NCBI RefSeq assembly: GCF_014643595.1
Contig: NZ_BMJT01000006.1
Coordinates: forward strand, 150,399-214,398
Direction: 5' to 3'
DNA length: 64,000 bases
Source of the DNA: Lysinibacillus alkalisoli
GTDB taxonomy: Bacteria; Bacillota; Bacilli; Bacillales_A; Planococcaceae
Numbering within the stretch: the stretch's first letter is position 1; each line of letters begins with the position of its first letter. The notes under the pieces are model-generated. The model was not told where the DNA came from and did not search any database. It saw only the letters and a program-made list of their open reading frames with translations. Below are positions 54,489 to 63,937 of this stretch, piece by piece. Position numbers and translations under genes: made by a program.

Positions 54489-54634
54489 ATGCAGACAACA
54501 CTGACCTGTCCGAGCAATTGCTTGCTTGTTTTACAGTGTGTTAACGATTTGCATGACCGAGAGGCATCCGCCGACTGTTCGATTAACCTCTTCCTCGTCT
54601 GCTAAGTGATTGTAATTTACTTAGCACTGGCGCT
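54489..54634 (-). ncRNA. glmS ribozyme/riboswitch
   Basis: On the minus strand AGCGCCAG (cleavage between 54634 and 54633) is followed by a variable stem and the conserved core GACGAGGAAGAGGTTAATCG, CGGCGGATGCCTCTCGG. This is the glmS ribozyme, which self-cleaves on binding glucosamine-6-phosphate and so limits glmS mRNA. The core is complete. Confidence 0.95.
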
Positions 54635-54737
54635 ATTATTGTTTTCTTGTAGGCTGTACCCAACCCTCCTTACCATTTTTGACTAGCATATCATACAAAA
54701 AAATACGCCTATACGTCAATAATTAAATTACGAATCC

Positions 54738-54774
54738 ATAAAAAAACTTGTGGATAGTAATAATCCACAAGCTT
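54738..54774 (-). terminator. Terminator of the PfpI-like gene
   Basis: The stem AGCTTGTGGAT / ATCCACAAG is followed by seven T on the minus strand, upstream of the glmS leader. Confidence 0.8.
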
Positions 54775-54785
54775 AACAGACATTG

Positions 54786-55310
54786 TTAATGACCGAGGAC
54801 TAGCATTTTTACCATTTCACGATTAAATGCGGGTAAATCATCTGGTGTACGGCTTGTTACGAGTTGATTTTGACATACGACCACTTCTTGATCATGGAAG
54901 TTGGCTCTCGCATTCTCTAAATCGACTTGTATGGATTTATAACCTGTAACATCCCGTCCCTCTAATGTGCGTGCTGTAATCAATAATTGTGGTCCATGAC
55001 ATATCGCAAAAACAGGTTTTTTAGCATCCATAAATGCTTTAGCAAAGGCTACCATACGGTCATCCGCACGTAAAATGTCTGGTGAAAAACCACCAGGGAT
55101 AAATAAAGCATCGAAGTCATCAGGTGAAACATCCGCAATACTGTGCTGTACGTCTACCTTAGCTCCGTGTTTGCCTTCTACACTTGCCCCCATGCCACCT
55201 TCAAAACCTACTGTCACGACTTCATGATTTGCATCTAGTAGTGCCTTCTCCGGACTTGTGTACTCAACATCTTCAAATAAGTCTGCGATTACTGTTGCTA
55301 CTCTTGCCAT
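54786..55310 (-). CDS. DJ-1/PfpI family protein (type 1 glutamine amidotransferase fold)
   Basis: A 174-residue protein with the nucleophile elbow VFAICHGPQLL (Cys about 105, followed by His) and the acidic partner in FIPGGFSPDILR. Bacterial relatives (YfkM/YraA) are general stress proteins with deglycase or protease-like activity against glyoxal adducts. It lies alone between glmM and glmS. AGGAG precedes the ATG. Confidence 0.87.
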   Translation of the reverse strand: MARVATVIADLFEDVEYTSPEKALLDANHEVVTVGFEGGMGASVEGKHGAKVDVQHSIADVSPDDFDALFIPGGFSPDILRADDRMVAFAKAFMDAKKPVFAICHGPQLLITARTLEGRDVTGYKSIQVDLENARANFHDQEVVVCQNQLVTSRTPDDLPAFNREMVKMLVLGH

Positions 55311-55441
55311 AATTTTAGCACTCCTTTATTTTGTGATTCTTTATCCATCTTCCCCTGTCGACAGTAAAATAAACGTTAAAAGCTTTTTAACCCTATATCG
55401 CGTCTTTTGCGCTACTCTAAAAAATAACGATAAAATAAGAA

Positions 55442-55478
55442 AAGTGGTAAAGGGGAATGTTATTCTCCTTTACCACTT
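55442..55478 (-). terminator. Terminator of the cdaA-cdaR-glmM operon
   Basis: The stem AAGTGGTAAAGG / CCTTTACCACTT is followed by TTCTTATTTT. Its stem is nearly the same as the terminator at 121-154. Confidence 0.85.
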
Positions 55479-55491
55479 AAGCGGCCTTAAT

Positions 55492-56844
55492 CTACTCTTG
55501 TAAGCCCATTTCTGCACGTACTACATCTGCAATTTCATGTACATAGGTTTCGCAGTCTGTTTGTGTCGCTGCTTCCACCATTACACGTACTAATGGCTCT
55601 GTACCAGAAGCACGCACTAACACACGTCCATTACCTGCCATACGCTCTTCTACAGCAGCAATCACTGTTGCTACTTTCTCGTTTTGTGTAACAGCATGTT
55701 TATCTGTTACGCGTACATTCACTAATTCTTGCGGATAAATCTTCATCTCAGCCGCTAATTCTGATAGTTTTTTGTTTGTTTCTTTCATAATCGCTACTAA
55801 CTGAATCCCTGTTAATAAGCCATCACCTGTTGTATTGAAATCTAAAAATACAATATGCCCTGATTGCTCGCCACCAAAATTATAGTCATGTGCGCGCATT
55901 TCTTCCACTACATAGCGGTCACCGACACCTGTTTGTACACTATGCATACCATTATTTTCGAGTGCTTTATAAAAGCCCATATTACTCATAACGGTTGATA
56001 CAACCGTTGATTTTTTCAATATACCTTTATCGTTTAAATATTTCCCAACAATATACATGATTTGGTCACCATCGACAATGTTACCATCTTCGTCAACCGC
56101 AATAATACGGTCACCGTCGCCATCAAATGCTAAACCTACATCTGCACCACGATCTTTTACAAAAGCTGCTAATTTTTTAGGGTGTGTAGAGCCAACACCT
56201 TCATTAATATTTAAACCATCTGGTGAAGCACCCATTGTCGAAATATCCGCTTCTAAATCTGCAAATAAATGCGCCGCCAAACCTGATGTTGCACCATGTG
56301 CACAATCAAGTGCGACATGGATGCCTTCAAACTCTACATCTACCGTTTGTTTTAAGTAGTGTAAATATTTTTGTCCACCTTCAAAATAATCTGTAACAGA
56401 GCCTAAATCTCCGCCTACTGGGCGTGGCAATGTGTCAGTTGTTGCATCTAATAATTGTTCAATTTCTTGTTCTTGTTCATCTGATAATTTAAAGCCATCC
56501 GGCCCGAAAAATTTAATACCATTATCAGCTACAGGGTTGTGTGAGGCAGAAATCATAATACCTGCTTCTGCATTCATAATGCGTGTTAAGTAGGCGACAC
56601 CTGGTGTACTAATAACGCCTAAACGCATTACTTCAACACCTATGGATAACAGACCAGCTACAAGTGCACCTTCTAGCATCTCACCAGAGATACGTGTATC
56701 GCGACCAATAATTACTTTTGCGCGACTTGTTGCATTTTTCGTTAACGTATAACCACCTGCACGCCCTAGCTTAAATGCTAATTCAGGCGTTAGTTCCGTG
56801 TTTGCTACGCCACGTACGCCGTCTGTTCCAAAATATTTACCCAT
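55492..56844 (-). CDS. glmM: Phosphoglucosamine mutase
   Basis: A 450-residue enzyme converting glucosamine-6-phosphate to glucosamine-1-phosphate. The start [20 protein letters not shown], phosphoserine loop [15 protein letters not shown] (about 97-111), metal loop [10 protein letters not shown] (about 240) and C-terminal [15 protein letters not shown] are canonical. Start 56844 has GGAGAG upstream. It closes the conserved cdaA-cdaR-glmM operon. Confidence 0.97.
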   Translation of the reverse strand: MGKYFGTDGVRGVANTELTPELAFKLGRAGGYTLTKNATSRAKVIIGRDTRISGEMLEGALVAGLLSIGVEVMRLGVISTPGVAYLTRIMNAEAGIMISASHNPVADNGIKFFGPDGFKLSDEQEQEIEQLLDATTDTLPRPVGGDLGSVTDYFEGGQKYLHYLKQTVDVEFEGIHVALDCAHGATSGLAAHLFADLEADISTMGASPDGLNINEGVGSTHPKKLAAFVKDRGADVGLAFDGDGDRIIAVDEDGNIVDGDQIMYIVGKYLNDKGILKKSTVVSTVMSNMGFYKALENNGMHSVQTGVGDRYVVEEMRAHDYNFGGEQSGHIVFLDFNTTGDGLLTGIQLVAIMKETNKKLSELAAEMKIYPQELVNVRVTDKHAVTQNEKVATVIAAVEERMAGNGRVLVRASGTEPLVRVMVEAATQTDCETYVHEIADVVRAEMGLQE

Positions 56845-56882
56845 TCGTTTTCTCTCCTTCAATACCAATTTATACAGGATAT

Positions 56883-57971
56883 TTACTCTTTTGTTTCTGT
56901 ACTTTCTGGTTGTTCCGTTGTTTCTTTGGCATCCTCTTCTTCTACAGGTTTTTCTTCTTTATTATCCTGTTGTGCCTCGTTCTCTACATTAGGCGTTTCA
57001 TTAGGTTTAGGATCTATTGGTGTTTCGATGGCTGTTTGACGCACTTCTACTTTTACCTTAATCGTATCCTCACTTAATTTCTTTACGCCCTCTGGCTTAG
57101 GTATAGTAATAGTGTATGTTTTACTCTCGGTTACTTTGCCTAAATCTAATGGCACATCAATACTCTCCATAACATCAACAATTGATTTGGAGCCATATAC
57201 GGTAACACTTTGTTGTTCTGCGCTTACATTTACTACTTCTAAACCTGCTTTTACATTACCTGTTTGTGAGATTTTAATTGGAATTTCTTGACTATATTCA
57301 CCAACATCAACATCCACTTTTACTTTCTCTGGTTTTACAGTCACATCTAATTTATTTAAATCTCGATCTAGCACGCGTACGCTTGCTTCTTGCGAGAATG
57401 CACCCTTGATTGTACTATCACCATCAATTGTGGCTTTGACATAACTAATACTATCAATCACACTTTTAGCACCTGTGACATAAACCGTTGCAGGGTTTAC
57501 CTTCATATCTTTTAATACATAACCATCTGCAATATTACCTCGGTTCATTTCAGGGTCTACGCGAAATTCTTTTGTTACTTTCTCTTCAATCTCAATATCT
57601 ATGCTACGCGGTTCAATCGCAACATCAATCTTATCTGAAATATTTTCGTATTGTAATTTCACTTTATGCTTACCAAGTACGAGTTGATTTAAATCCACAA
57701 AAACTTTAAAATCTTTTGTTGCACGTAATGGCAAAACAAGTTGTAACGGCCCACTCACCCGAACATCTACGGTTTGCGGTACGCCTGTTACAATTAAATT
57801 ATCTGTATCGTAATACACCTCTACAGGTACATCGCGAATAATATCTTCTTGCTCATTAACGGCTATGCGTTTTGTTGTATCTAAATCTGAACGAACTGAG
57901 AAGAATAATAAAATCGCTAGACCTAGTGCTGTAATACGTAACACCCATGGGCTATCCATCATTTTATCCAT
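56883..57971 (-). CDS. cdaR: c-di-AMP cyclase regulator CdaR (YbbR)
   Basis: A 362-residue protein with an N-terminal membrane anchor ([18 protein letters not shown]), about three to four extracytoplasmic YbbR repeats, and a Glu/Pro-rich C-terminal tail. CdaR binds and controls CdaA at the membrane. Its start overlaps cdaA by 8 bases. Confidence 0.93.
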   Translation of the reverse strand: MDKMMDSPWVLRITALGLAILLFFSVRSDLDTTKRIAVNEQEDIIRDVPVEVYYDTDNLIVTGVPQTVDVRVSGPLQLVLPLRATKDFKVFVDLNQLVLGKHKVKLQYENISDKIDVAIEPRSIDIEIEEKVTKEFRVDPEMNRGNIADGYVLKDMKVNPATVYVTGAKSVIDSISYVKATIDGDSTIKGAFSQEASVRVLDRDLNKLDVTVKPEKVKVDVDVGEYSQEIPIKISQTGNVKAGLEVVNVSAEQQSVTVYGSKSIVDVMESIDVPLDLGKVTESKTYTITIPKPEGVKKLSEDTIKVKVEVRQTAIETPIDPKPNETPNVENEAQQDNKEEKPVEEEDAKETTEQPESTETKE

Positions 57972-58800
57972 TTTTCTTCCCCCTCCACGTCCATTTTGAG
58001 GTGGTCACTTCTTCAGCTTTAGGACCGAACCATTGCAAACGCAGTAGCTCTGTAAATTGATCTAACGACAAATCACGATTTAAATTGCCGTTACTTGCCA
58101 CACTAATACTCCCTGTCTCCTCTGATACGACAATAGTAATCGCATCTGTCACTTCACTTAAACCAAGTGCAGCTCTATGCCTTGTGCCCAGTTCTTTCGA
58201 GATAAATGGATTTTCGGAAAGAGGCAAATAACAAGCTGCTGCCATAATCTTTTGGCGCTGAATAATGACAGCACCATCATGTAGTGGTGTATTAGGTATG
58301 AAAATATTAATAAGTAACTCGGATGTAATATCTGCATCTGTTTGTATGCCTGTTTCAATATATTCATTTAAACCTGTGTCTTTTTCAATCGAAATTAAAG
58401 CTCCTATACGGCGCTTTGCCATATAACTCACAGATTTCTTCATTGCTTCAATTAAACGTGTTTGTTCTTCTTCTAGTTGGCTCGTTGAACGTTGAAATAA
58501 TCGTCCTCTACCTAATTGCTCTAATGCGCGGCGAATCTCTGGCTGGAAGATAATAATAATGGCTAAAAATCCGAACTCAATAACTTGTTTTAGCATCCAT
58601 TCTAATGTTTCTAAGCCAAAGAACCATGTGCCGATGCGAGCGAGTATGATTACAAAAATACCTTTTAATAGTTGGACAGCTTTTGTACCTTGAATTAATG
58701 TAAGTACTTTGTAAATGACATACCACACTAGCATAATATCAATAATGTTTACTAAAATACTTAGTGGCGCTAAGTCTGTAAACTGTTCAAAAAATTGCAT
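57964..58800 (-). CDS. cdaA: Diadenylate cyclase CdaA
   Basis: A 278-residue enzyme with three N-terminal membrane spans and a DAC (DisA_N) catalytic domain containing LHDGAVII and GTRHRAALGLSE, the two conserved catalytic motifs. It makes c-di-AMP, which controls potassium and osmotic balance and cell-wall synthesis. Start 58800 has GTGGGGGAT upstream; the longer upstream frame has no such site. Confidence 0.95.
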   Translation of the reverse strand: MQFFEQFTDLAPLSILVNIIDIMLVWYVIYKVLTLIQGTKAVQLLKGIFVIILARIGTWFFGLETLEWMLKQVIEFGFLAIIIIFQPEIRRALEQLGRGRLFQRSTSQLEEEQTRLIEAMKKSVSYMAKRRIGALISIEKDTGLNEYIETGIQTDADITSELLINIFIPNTPLHDGAVIIQRQKIMAAACYLPLSENPFISKELGTRHRAALGLSEVTDAITIVVSEETGSISVASNGNLNRDLSLDQFTELLRLQWFGPKAEEVTTSKWTWRGKKNG

Positions 58801-58927
58801 GTGGCATCCCCCACTTTTCTTGCGAATACATACATCAACAGTATAGCATATTACGCCTAAACTCCGCTTTTCAAAGCCTATAGTCACCAATAAAATTTAT
58901 TAAACTTTTAACAACAGCCATAAAAAT

Positions 58928-58963
58928 AGAGCTATTGAGTTTTTCCCTCTACTCAACAGCTCT
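58928..58963 (-). terminator. Terminator of sigW-rsiW
   Basis: The stem AGAGCTGTTGAGT and its complement (one mismatch) is followed on the minus strand by ATTTTTATGG. Confidence 0.75.
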
Positions 58964-58970
58964 TAAACGT

Positions 58971-59600
58971 TTAATTTTCTTGCTCAGCTTTACCATTCAT
59001 CGCAAAAACATCATTCGTCACTTTTTTTATTTTATACCAAAGCCAGTCAAAGGCTTCATTTATCTCTTCAATTTGACCAGTTACCATCGCTGTAGATGCC
59101 ATATACTTACCATTGATGACCGTAATATTGCCATCAACTTCTCCCTCAACAACAATATCGCCATTCCTTACCACGATATCTCCTTTTACAACTTCACCTT
59201 TTGGTACAATCACAGTTTGACCGTCTACCACTAAGTTAGGTTGCTTTGTTACTGAGAATTGCTGATCATCTTTAAAACTGCTAAATAATGTTGCACTCAT
59301 CAATAAACAAAAGACAGCGGCAGCAATCAATAGTGGATGTTGTCTTAACCATTTTTGCACACCCATGCGATGCTTCTGTTTAGGTAATTTAGCCATTACA
59401 GACGCTTCAAAATGCAGAGGTGCTGCTACATGCGTTGCGCTCTTTACAAACGCAATAGTGTCACTTAACTCATGCATATGTTGCTGGCAGTCGCTACAAC
59501 GTTGCAAGTGCTTTTTTAACTCCTGCTCATGTTCACGACTAATATCGCCATCTAAATAATCATGCATATATTCAACAATATGCTCTGGACAATTACCCAT
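58971..59600 (-). CDS. rsiW: Anti-sigma-W factor RsiW
   Basis: A 209-residue membrane protein with an N-terminal zinc-binding anti-sigma domain (HLQRCSDCQQHMHEL, HCC motif about residues 30-44), one membrane span (LLIAAAVFCLLMSATLF) and an extracytoplasmic tail with a polymer-forming (bactofilin-like) repeat region. It would hold SigW inactive until cleaved under envelope stress. It lies 14 bases after sigW. Confidence 0.9.
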   Translation of the reverse strand: MGNCPEHIVEYMHDYLDGDISREHEQELKKHLQRCSDCQQHMHELSDTIAFVKSATHVAAPLHFEASVMAKLPKQKHRMGVQKWLRQHPLLIAAAVFCLLMSATLFSSFKDDQQFSVTKQPNLVVDGQTVIVPKGEVVKGDIVVRNGDIVVEGEVDGNITVINGKYMASTAMVTGQIEEINEAFDWLWYKIKKVTNDVFAMNGKAEQEN

Positions 59601-59614
59601 GATGCCCCCTCCTC

Positions 59615-60178
59615 CTACAGATTCTTCAACTGCTTGCGCAATGCCTCACGCCCGCGATGAAGTCTCGTTTTGACAGTACCAACTGGCATATCAACAATTT
59701 CGCTAATTTCCTGCAGTGATAGCTCTTCAATGTATTTTAAAACAATAATCGTTCGGTATTTGTCTGATAAACGACTGATTTCATATTGAATTCGTTCCTG
59801 CAGCTCCATCTCTTCTACTTGTTGGACGGGCAACGGCTCACTCGCAGCAATTTGTGAGTACATATTTAAGCCTTCTGTTCCGGCTACCTCAGCATCTAGG
59901 TAATAATCAGGCTTTTTTTTGCGAATTCGATCAATACATAGATTTGTCGCAATGCGGTAGATCCAAGTGGAAAATTTTCTATTTTGATCAAAAGTATGCA
60001 AATTGGTATATGCACGTACAAATGCTTCCTGTGTGATATCTTCCGCCTCTTGCTTATTGCCAAGCATTCGATAACATACTTGATACAGCCTACCTTGATA
60101 GAGACTCACGATATCGGCGAATGCGCTTTGATCGCCTTTGAGCACTTGTCGTATTCGTTTGTTCAATAACGCATCCAT
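59615..60178 (-). CDS. sigW: ECF RNA polymerase sigma factor SigW
   Basis: A 187-residue ECF sigma factor. Region 2 (CYRMLGNKQEAEDITQEAFVRAY) and region 4 (RTIIVLKYIEELSLQEISEI, GTVKTRLHRGREALRK) are complete. SigW responds to envelope stress and antimicrobial peptides. The ATG has GAGAGGAAG upstream, and an autoregulatory promoter lies ahead. Confidence 0.94.
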   Translation of the reverse strand: MDALLNKRIRQVLKGDQSAFADIVSLYQGRLYQVCYRMLGNKQEAEDITQEAFVRAYTNLHTFDQNRKFSTWIYRIATNLCIDRIRKKKPDYYLDAEVAGTEGLNMYSQIAASEPLPVQQVEEMELQERIQYEISRLSDKYRTIIVLKYIEELSLQEISEIVDMPVGTVKTRLHRGREALRKQLKNL

Positions 60179-60219
60179 TCCGTGTCTTCCTCTCTAACTT
60201 AGCACTGTCTTCTATATTA

Positions 60220-60245
60220 TACGGTTGATGGACAGGAAAGTTTCA
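60220..60245 (-). promoter_or_regulatory. SigW-type autoregulatory promoter
   Basis: On the minus strand TGAAAC and CGTA are separated by exactly 16 bases, the consensus of the SigW regulon, about 42 bases before the sigW ATG. Confidence 0.85.
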
Positions 60246-60332
60246 TTTTCTCTTATTATAACAAAATTTTTTCACCTCTGTCGGCATAACTGTTATAACG
60301 TCTTATGAACAAAAAAAGCCCTAAAATAAAAT

Positions 60333-60362
60333 AAATCAGCGAATATATTTCCGCTGATTTTA
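60333..60362 (-). terminator. Terminator of the arginase gene
   Basis: The stem AAATCAGCGGAAATA / TATTCGCTGATTT (partly mismatched) is followed by ATTTTATTTTA on the minus strand. Confidence 0.75.
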
Positions 60363-60374
60363 TAGTGCATCATC

Positions 60375-61280
60375 TTATACAAGTGTCTCTCCGAATAATG
60401 AACCAATCAACTCTACTGCTACATTAGCTGTTTGATTCTTTTCATCTAAAATAGGGTTTACCTCTACAAACTCTGCTGATGTTACCATACCAGACTCTTG
60501 TAACATCTCCATTGCAAGATGGCTTTCTCGGTAGGTGATACCGCCTGGTACAGGTGTACCAACACCTGGTGTATATAGTGGATCTAATCCATCTAAGTCT
60601 AATGATAAATGTAAACCATCCACATTGCGGTCTTTTAAGTACTGAATAGCATCTTCCATAACATGTGTCATACCAAGACGATCAATCTCATGCATCGTAT
60701 AGACTTTGATGCCTTGCTCTTTAATTAACTCGCGTTCCCCTGGGTCAACAGAGCGTGCCCCAATAATGATAACGTTCTCTGGCTTTACTTTAGGTACGTA
60801 GTTACGAATGTTAATCAGGCGCTCATGCCCAAGCCCTACACTCACTGCTAATGGCATACCATGGATATTACCTGACGGTGTTGTTTCGTCTGTATTTAAA
60901 TCTGCATGTGCATCATACCAAATTACGCCCAGATTTTCATAATGGTCACCTAAACCAGCAAGTGTACCAATAGCAATACTATGGTCGCCACCTAGAACAA
61001 GCGGAAATTTTTTATCTTCTAATACGCCATGTACACGATTAGCTAATGTTGTACTAACGTCTACAATCTCTTCTAAATTACGCAACTTCTCATTTGCATC
61101 ATTCTCTTTGTGATCTTGACTAACATGAATGTCACCTAAGTCTTGTACAGTGTGACCAATCGCCTCTAAGCGTTGTACAACACCTGCGTAGCGAATGGCA
61201 CTAGGCCCCATATCTACGCCTCTTCGTGTTTGACCGTAATCTGACGGAACGCCAATAATAGAAACATTTAAATTATTCAT
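60375..61280 (-). CDS. rocF: Arginase
   Basis: A 301-residue binuclear manganese hydrolase that splits arginine into ornithine and urea. The metal ligands appear in LGGDHSIAIG, WYDAHADLNT and SLDLDGLDPLYTPG, and GVDMGPSAIRYAG at the N terminus is typical. Start 61280 has AAAGGGGG upstream. Its position before sigW is conserved in Bacillaceae and relatives. Confidence 0.95.
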   Translation of the reverse strand: MNNLNVSIIGVPSDYGQTRRGVDMGPSAIRYAGVVQRLEAIGHTVQDLGDIHVSQDHKENDANEKLRNLEEIVDVSTTLANRVHGVLEDKKFPLVLGGDHSIAIGTLAGLGDHYENLGVIWYDAHADLNTDETTPSGNIHGMPLAVSVGLGHERLINIRNYVPKVKPENVIIIGARSVDPGERELIKEQGIKVYTMHEIDRLGMTHVMEDAIQYLKDRNVDGLHLSLDLDGLDPLYTPGVGTPVPGGITYRESHLAMEMLQESGMVTSAEFVEVNPILDEKNQTANVAVELIGSLFGETLV

Positions 61281-61421
61281 GTTCTTATACCCCCTTTGAT
61301 GTATGTTTACATTGTAAACGCTAACACCCTGTCGGTTCAACCTAACATTTTAATGTATAAATATTCATTTATAACATAAAAAAAACTACATACAATATGT
61401 AGATAACATGTTTTATAAAAC

Positions 61422-61497
61422 TGGTGAGCCATGCAGGATTCGAACCTGCGACCCTCTGATTAAAAGTCAGATGCTCTACCAACTGAGCTAATGGCTC
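61422..61497 (-). tRNA. tRNA-Lys (anticodon TTT)
   Basis: A 76-base cloverleaf, 5' GAGCCATTAGCTCAG, anticodon loop CTTTTAA, T-arm GGTTCGAATCC, and encoded CCA. Confidence 0.96.
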
Positions 61498-61513
61498 TAG
61501 AAAATAAAAAAAA

Positions 61514-61589
61514 TGGCTGGGGTACTAGGATTCGAACCTAGGGAATGACGGAATCAAAATCCGCTGCCTTACCGCTTGGCTATACCCCA
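61514..61589 (-). tRNA. tRNA-Gln (anticodon TTG)
   Basis: A 76-base cloverleaf starting TGGGGTATAGCCAAG, anticodon loop TTTTGAT, discriminator G and encoded CCA. Confidence 0.96.
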
Positions 61590-61604
61590 ATCATTTTATA
61601 AAAC

Positions 61605-61688
61605 TGGTGGAGAGGGACGGATTCGAACCGCCGAACCCTAAGGAGCGGATTTACAGTCCGCCGCGTTTAGCCACTTCGCTACCTCTCC
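61605..61688 (-). tRNA. tRNA-Tyr (anticodon GTA)
   Basis: An 84-base class II tRNA with long variable arm, 5' GGAGAGGTAGCGAAG, anticodon loop CTGTAAA, and encoded CCA. Confidence 0.96.
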
Positions 61689-61705
61689 AAAATGCTAGTT
61701 ATTAA

Positions 61706-61781
61706 TGGTGGAGAATGACGGGCTCGAACCGCCGACCCTCTGCTTGTAAGGCAGATGCTCTCCCAGCTGAGCTAATTCTCC
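61706..61781 (-). tRNA. tRNA-Val (anticodon TAC)
   Basis: A 76-base cloverleaf, 5' GGAGAATTAGCTCAG, anticodon loop CTTACAA, and encoded CCA. Confidence 0.96.
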
Positions 61782-61807
61782 ATTAGCACATAGCATTTTT
61801 ATAAAAA

Positions 61808-61882
61808 TGGTGACCCCTACGGGATTCGAACCCGTGTTACCGCCGTGAAAGGGCGGTGTCTTAACCGCTTGACCAAGGGGCC
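61808..61882 (-). tRNA. tRNA-Glu (anticodon TTC)
   Basis: A 75-base cloverleaf, 5' GGCCCCTTGGTCAAG, anticodon loop CTTTCAC, and encoded CCA. Confidence 0.96.
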
Positions 61883-61969
61883 TTGTTATACTTCTCAAAC
61901 AAGACAAGATTTATTATATACAATATTGTTTGTTTAAGCAATACTTTTTTTGATTTTTTCAAAAAAAAA

Positions 61970-62044
61970 TGGCTCCGAAGGTAGGGCTCGAACCTACGAC
62001 CGATCGGTTAACAGCCGATTGCTCTACCACTGAGCTACTTCGGA
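61970..62044 (-). tRNA. tRNA-Asn (anticodon GTT)
   Basis: A 75-base cloverleaf, 5' TCCGAAGTAGCTCAG, anticodon loop CTGTTAA, and encoded CCA. Confidence 0.96.
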
Positions 62045-62301
62045 ACAACATTATCTCAAGCACAAATACTATTATAACAAGTTTAATATTATATGCAAGT
62101 TCTTTTTATCAAAAAAATTAATGTTTTTCATTATTTCATGTAATTGACTTAATCACCTTACGTAATGCTTCATACTTCTACTTTAATGCCTTTTTATCTT
62201 GACTTGCTTTTTCTGACACTGTTACAATTAGTACTAATTGAATATGTTTGAATTTTCTTTATTTTTAGCATTTTCAATAGTTCACTAAGGGGGTAATGTT
62301 T

Positions 62302-63873
62302 ATGGCAGTAAATTTAATTGCACCAGATCAGTACAATATTACGCAAGAAGTAGAGCAATTTGGTCATTTAGATGATCGCGAAGCAATACGTTGGCTAAAT
62401 GCGGAGGGGGACCGCCAAATCGTCTCGTATAAACAGCTCGTTGAAAAGATGAACCAATATGCACACACATTAACAAATGCCGGGTTAAAGACTGGAGACC
62501 GCGTTTTAGTCATTATTCCACGTCTACCAGAAGCTTATTATATCTTTTTAGGTTGTTTAAAAGCTGGTCTTGTACCAATTTCATGCTCTGAGATGTTACG
62601 TGCTAAAGACTTAGAATACCGCATGCAGCACGCTGGAGCTAGCGGCATTATTTCTTATCACTTATTTACTGAAGAGGTTGATAAAATCTCTGATGATGTA
62701 GAAGCAATGAAGATTAAATTAGTGATTGGAAATGCACATGGTAGCTGGCTTTCTTTAAATGAGCAAGCACTCAGTCAGTCTACACAATTTACTGCTGCTA
62801 ATACTCATCGTGATGATATGGCTTTCTTATCTTATACTTCAGGCACTACAGGCAATCCAAAAGGTGTTGTGCACTCTCATGGTTGGGGCTATGCTCACGT
62901 GCGTACAGCAGCTACTAAATGGCTTGGTGTGCATGAAGGCGATTTAGTTTGGGCAACTGCTGCACCTGGTTGGCAAAAATGGGTTTGGAGTCCCTTCTTA
63001 TCAACTATTATGCTGGGTGCAACCGCTTTTGTTTATCATGGTGGCTTTGATGCTAAAACCTACTTACAACTCTTACAAGACGAGAAGGTTAACGTGTTAT
63101 GTTGCACACCAACAGAGTATCGTATTATGGCGAAACTTGATAATTTAGACGATTATAATTTAACAGCATTGCGAAGCGCAGTATCTGCAGGAGAGCCACT
63201 TAACCGTCCTGTTATCGAAACCTTCCATAAGCACTTTAATTTAAAAGTACGTGATGGCTATGGTCAAACTGAAAATACATTACTCGTTGGTACATTAGAA
63301 GATACCGAGTTACGTCCTGGTTCAATGGGTAAACCAACACCTGGTAATCGTGTATGTATTATTGATCCTGAAGGCAATGAAACTCGCGTAGGAGAAGTAG
63401 GAGACATCGCTGTACATCGTTCAACACCTGCATTATTTAAAGAATACTATAGAGAATTAGAACGTACTCAAGCGGCATTTAGAGGTGATTGGTACATTAC
63501 TGGCGACCAAGCTTACCGTGATGAAGAAGGCTATTTCTGGTTTGAAGGACGTGGCGATGACATCATCATTTCTTCGGGTTATACAATTGGACCATTTGAA
63601 GTAGAAGACGCCTTAAACAAACATGCTGCTGTGCAAGAATGCGCGGTTGTTGCTGCGCCAGACGAAATTCGTGGCAATATTGTAAAAGCATTTATTGTCT
63701 TAAGAGAATCTCATAAAGATCAAGGCAATGAGTTATTAGTGAAAGAATTACAAGAGCATGTCAAAGAAATGACAGCACCTTATAAATACCCACGTAGCAT
63801 TGTCTTTTTAGATGAGTTACCTAAAACTACTTCAGGTAAAATTCGCCGTGTCGAATTACGAGCGCAACACTAA
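62302..63873 (+). CDS. AMP-forming acyl-CoA synthetase (medium/branched-chain type)
   Basis: A 523-residue ANL-superfamily ligase that would activate a carboxylic acid to its CoA ester. Motifs include the P-loop SYTSGTTGNPKGVVHSHG (about 178-195), DGYGQTENTLL (about 318-328), GDWYITGDQAYRDEEGYFWFEGR and the C-terminal TTSGKIRRVELR with the catalytic lysine. The pattern is like MbcS/AcsM-type synthetases for short and branched fatty acids. AAGGGGG precedes the ATG at 62302. It sits between an rRNA operon and a tRNA cluster. Confidence 0.88.
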   Translation: MAVNLIAPDQYNITQEVEQFGHLDDREAIRWLNAEGDRQIVSYKQLVEKMNQYAHTLTNAGLKTGDRVLVIIPRLPEAYYIFLGCLKAGLVPISCSEMLRAKDLEYRMQHAGASGIISYHLFTEEVDKISDDVEAMKIKLVIGNAHGSWLSLNEQALSQSTQFTAANTHRDDMAFLSYTSGTTGNPKGVVHSHGWGYAHVRTAATKWLGVHEGDLVWATAAPGWQKWVWSPFLSTIMLGATAFVYHGGFDAKTYLQLLQDEKVNVLCCTPTEYRIMAKLDNLDDYNLTALRSAVSAGEPLNRPVIETFHKHFNLKVRDGYGQTENTLLVGTLEDTELRPGSMGKPTPGNRVCIIDPEGNETRVGEVGDIAVHRSTPALFKEYYRELERTQAAFRGDWYITGDQAYRDEEGYFWFEGRGDDIIISSGYTIGPFEVEDALNKHAAVQECAVVAAPDEIRGNIVKAFIVLRESHKDQGNELLVKELQEHVKEMTAPYKYPRSIVFLDELPKTTSGKIRRVELRAQH

Positions 63874-63895
63874 TTTAATCATATATATCAAATCA

Positions 63896-63930
63896 AAAAC
63901 CCCTGTTACGATTTTCGTAACAGGGGTTTT
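63896..63930. terminator. Terminator between acyl-CoA synthetase and 5S rRNA
   Basis: The perfect stem AAAACCCCTGTTACG / CGTAACAGGGGTTTT can end both convergent transcripts. Confidence 0.9.
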
Positions 63931-63937
63931 AATAAGT

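Noticed and set aside
61695..61907. 70-residue frame on the minus strand
   Set aside because: It runs through tRNA-Val and tRNA-Glu genes.
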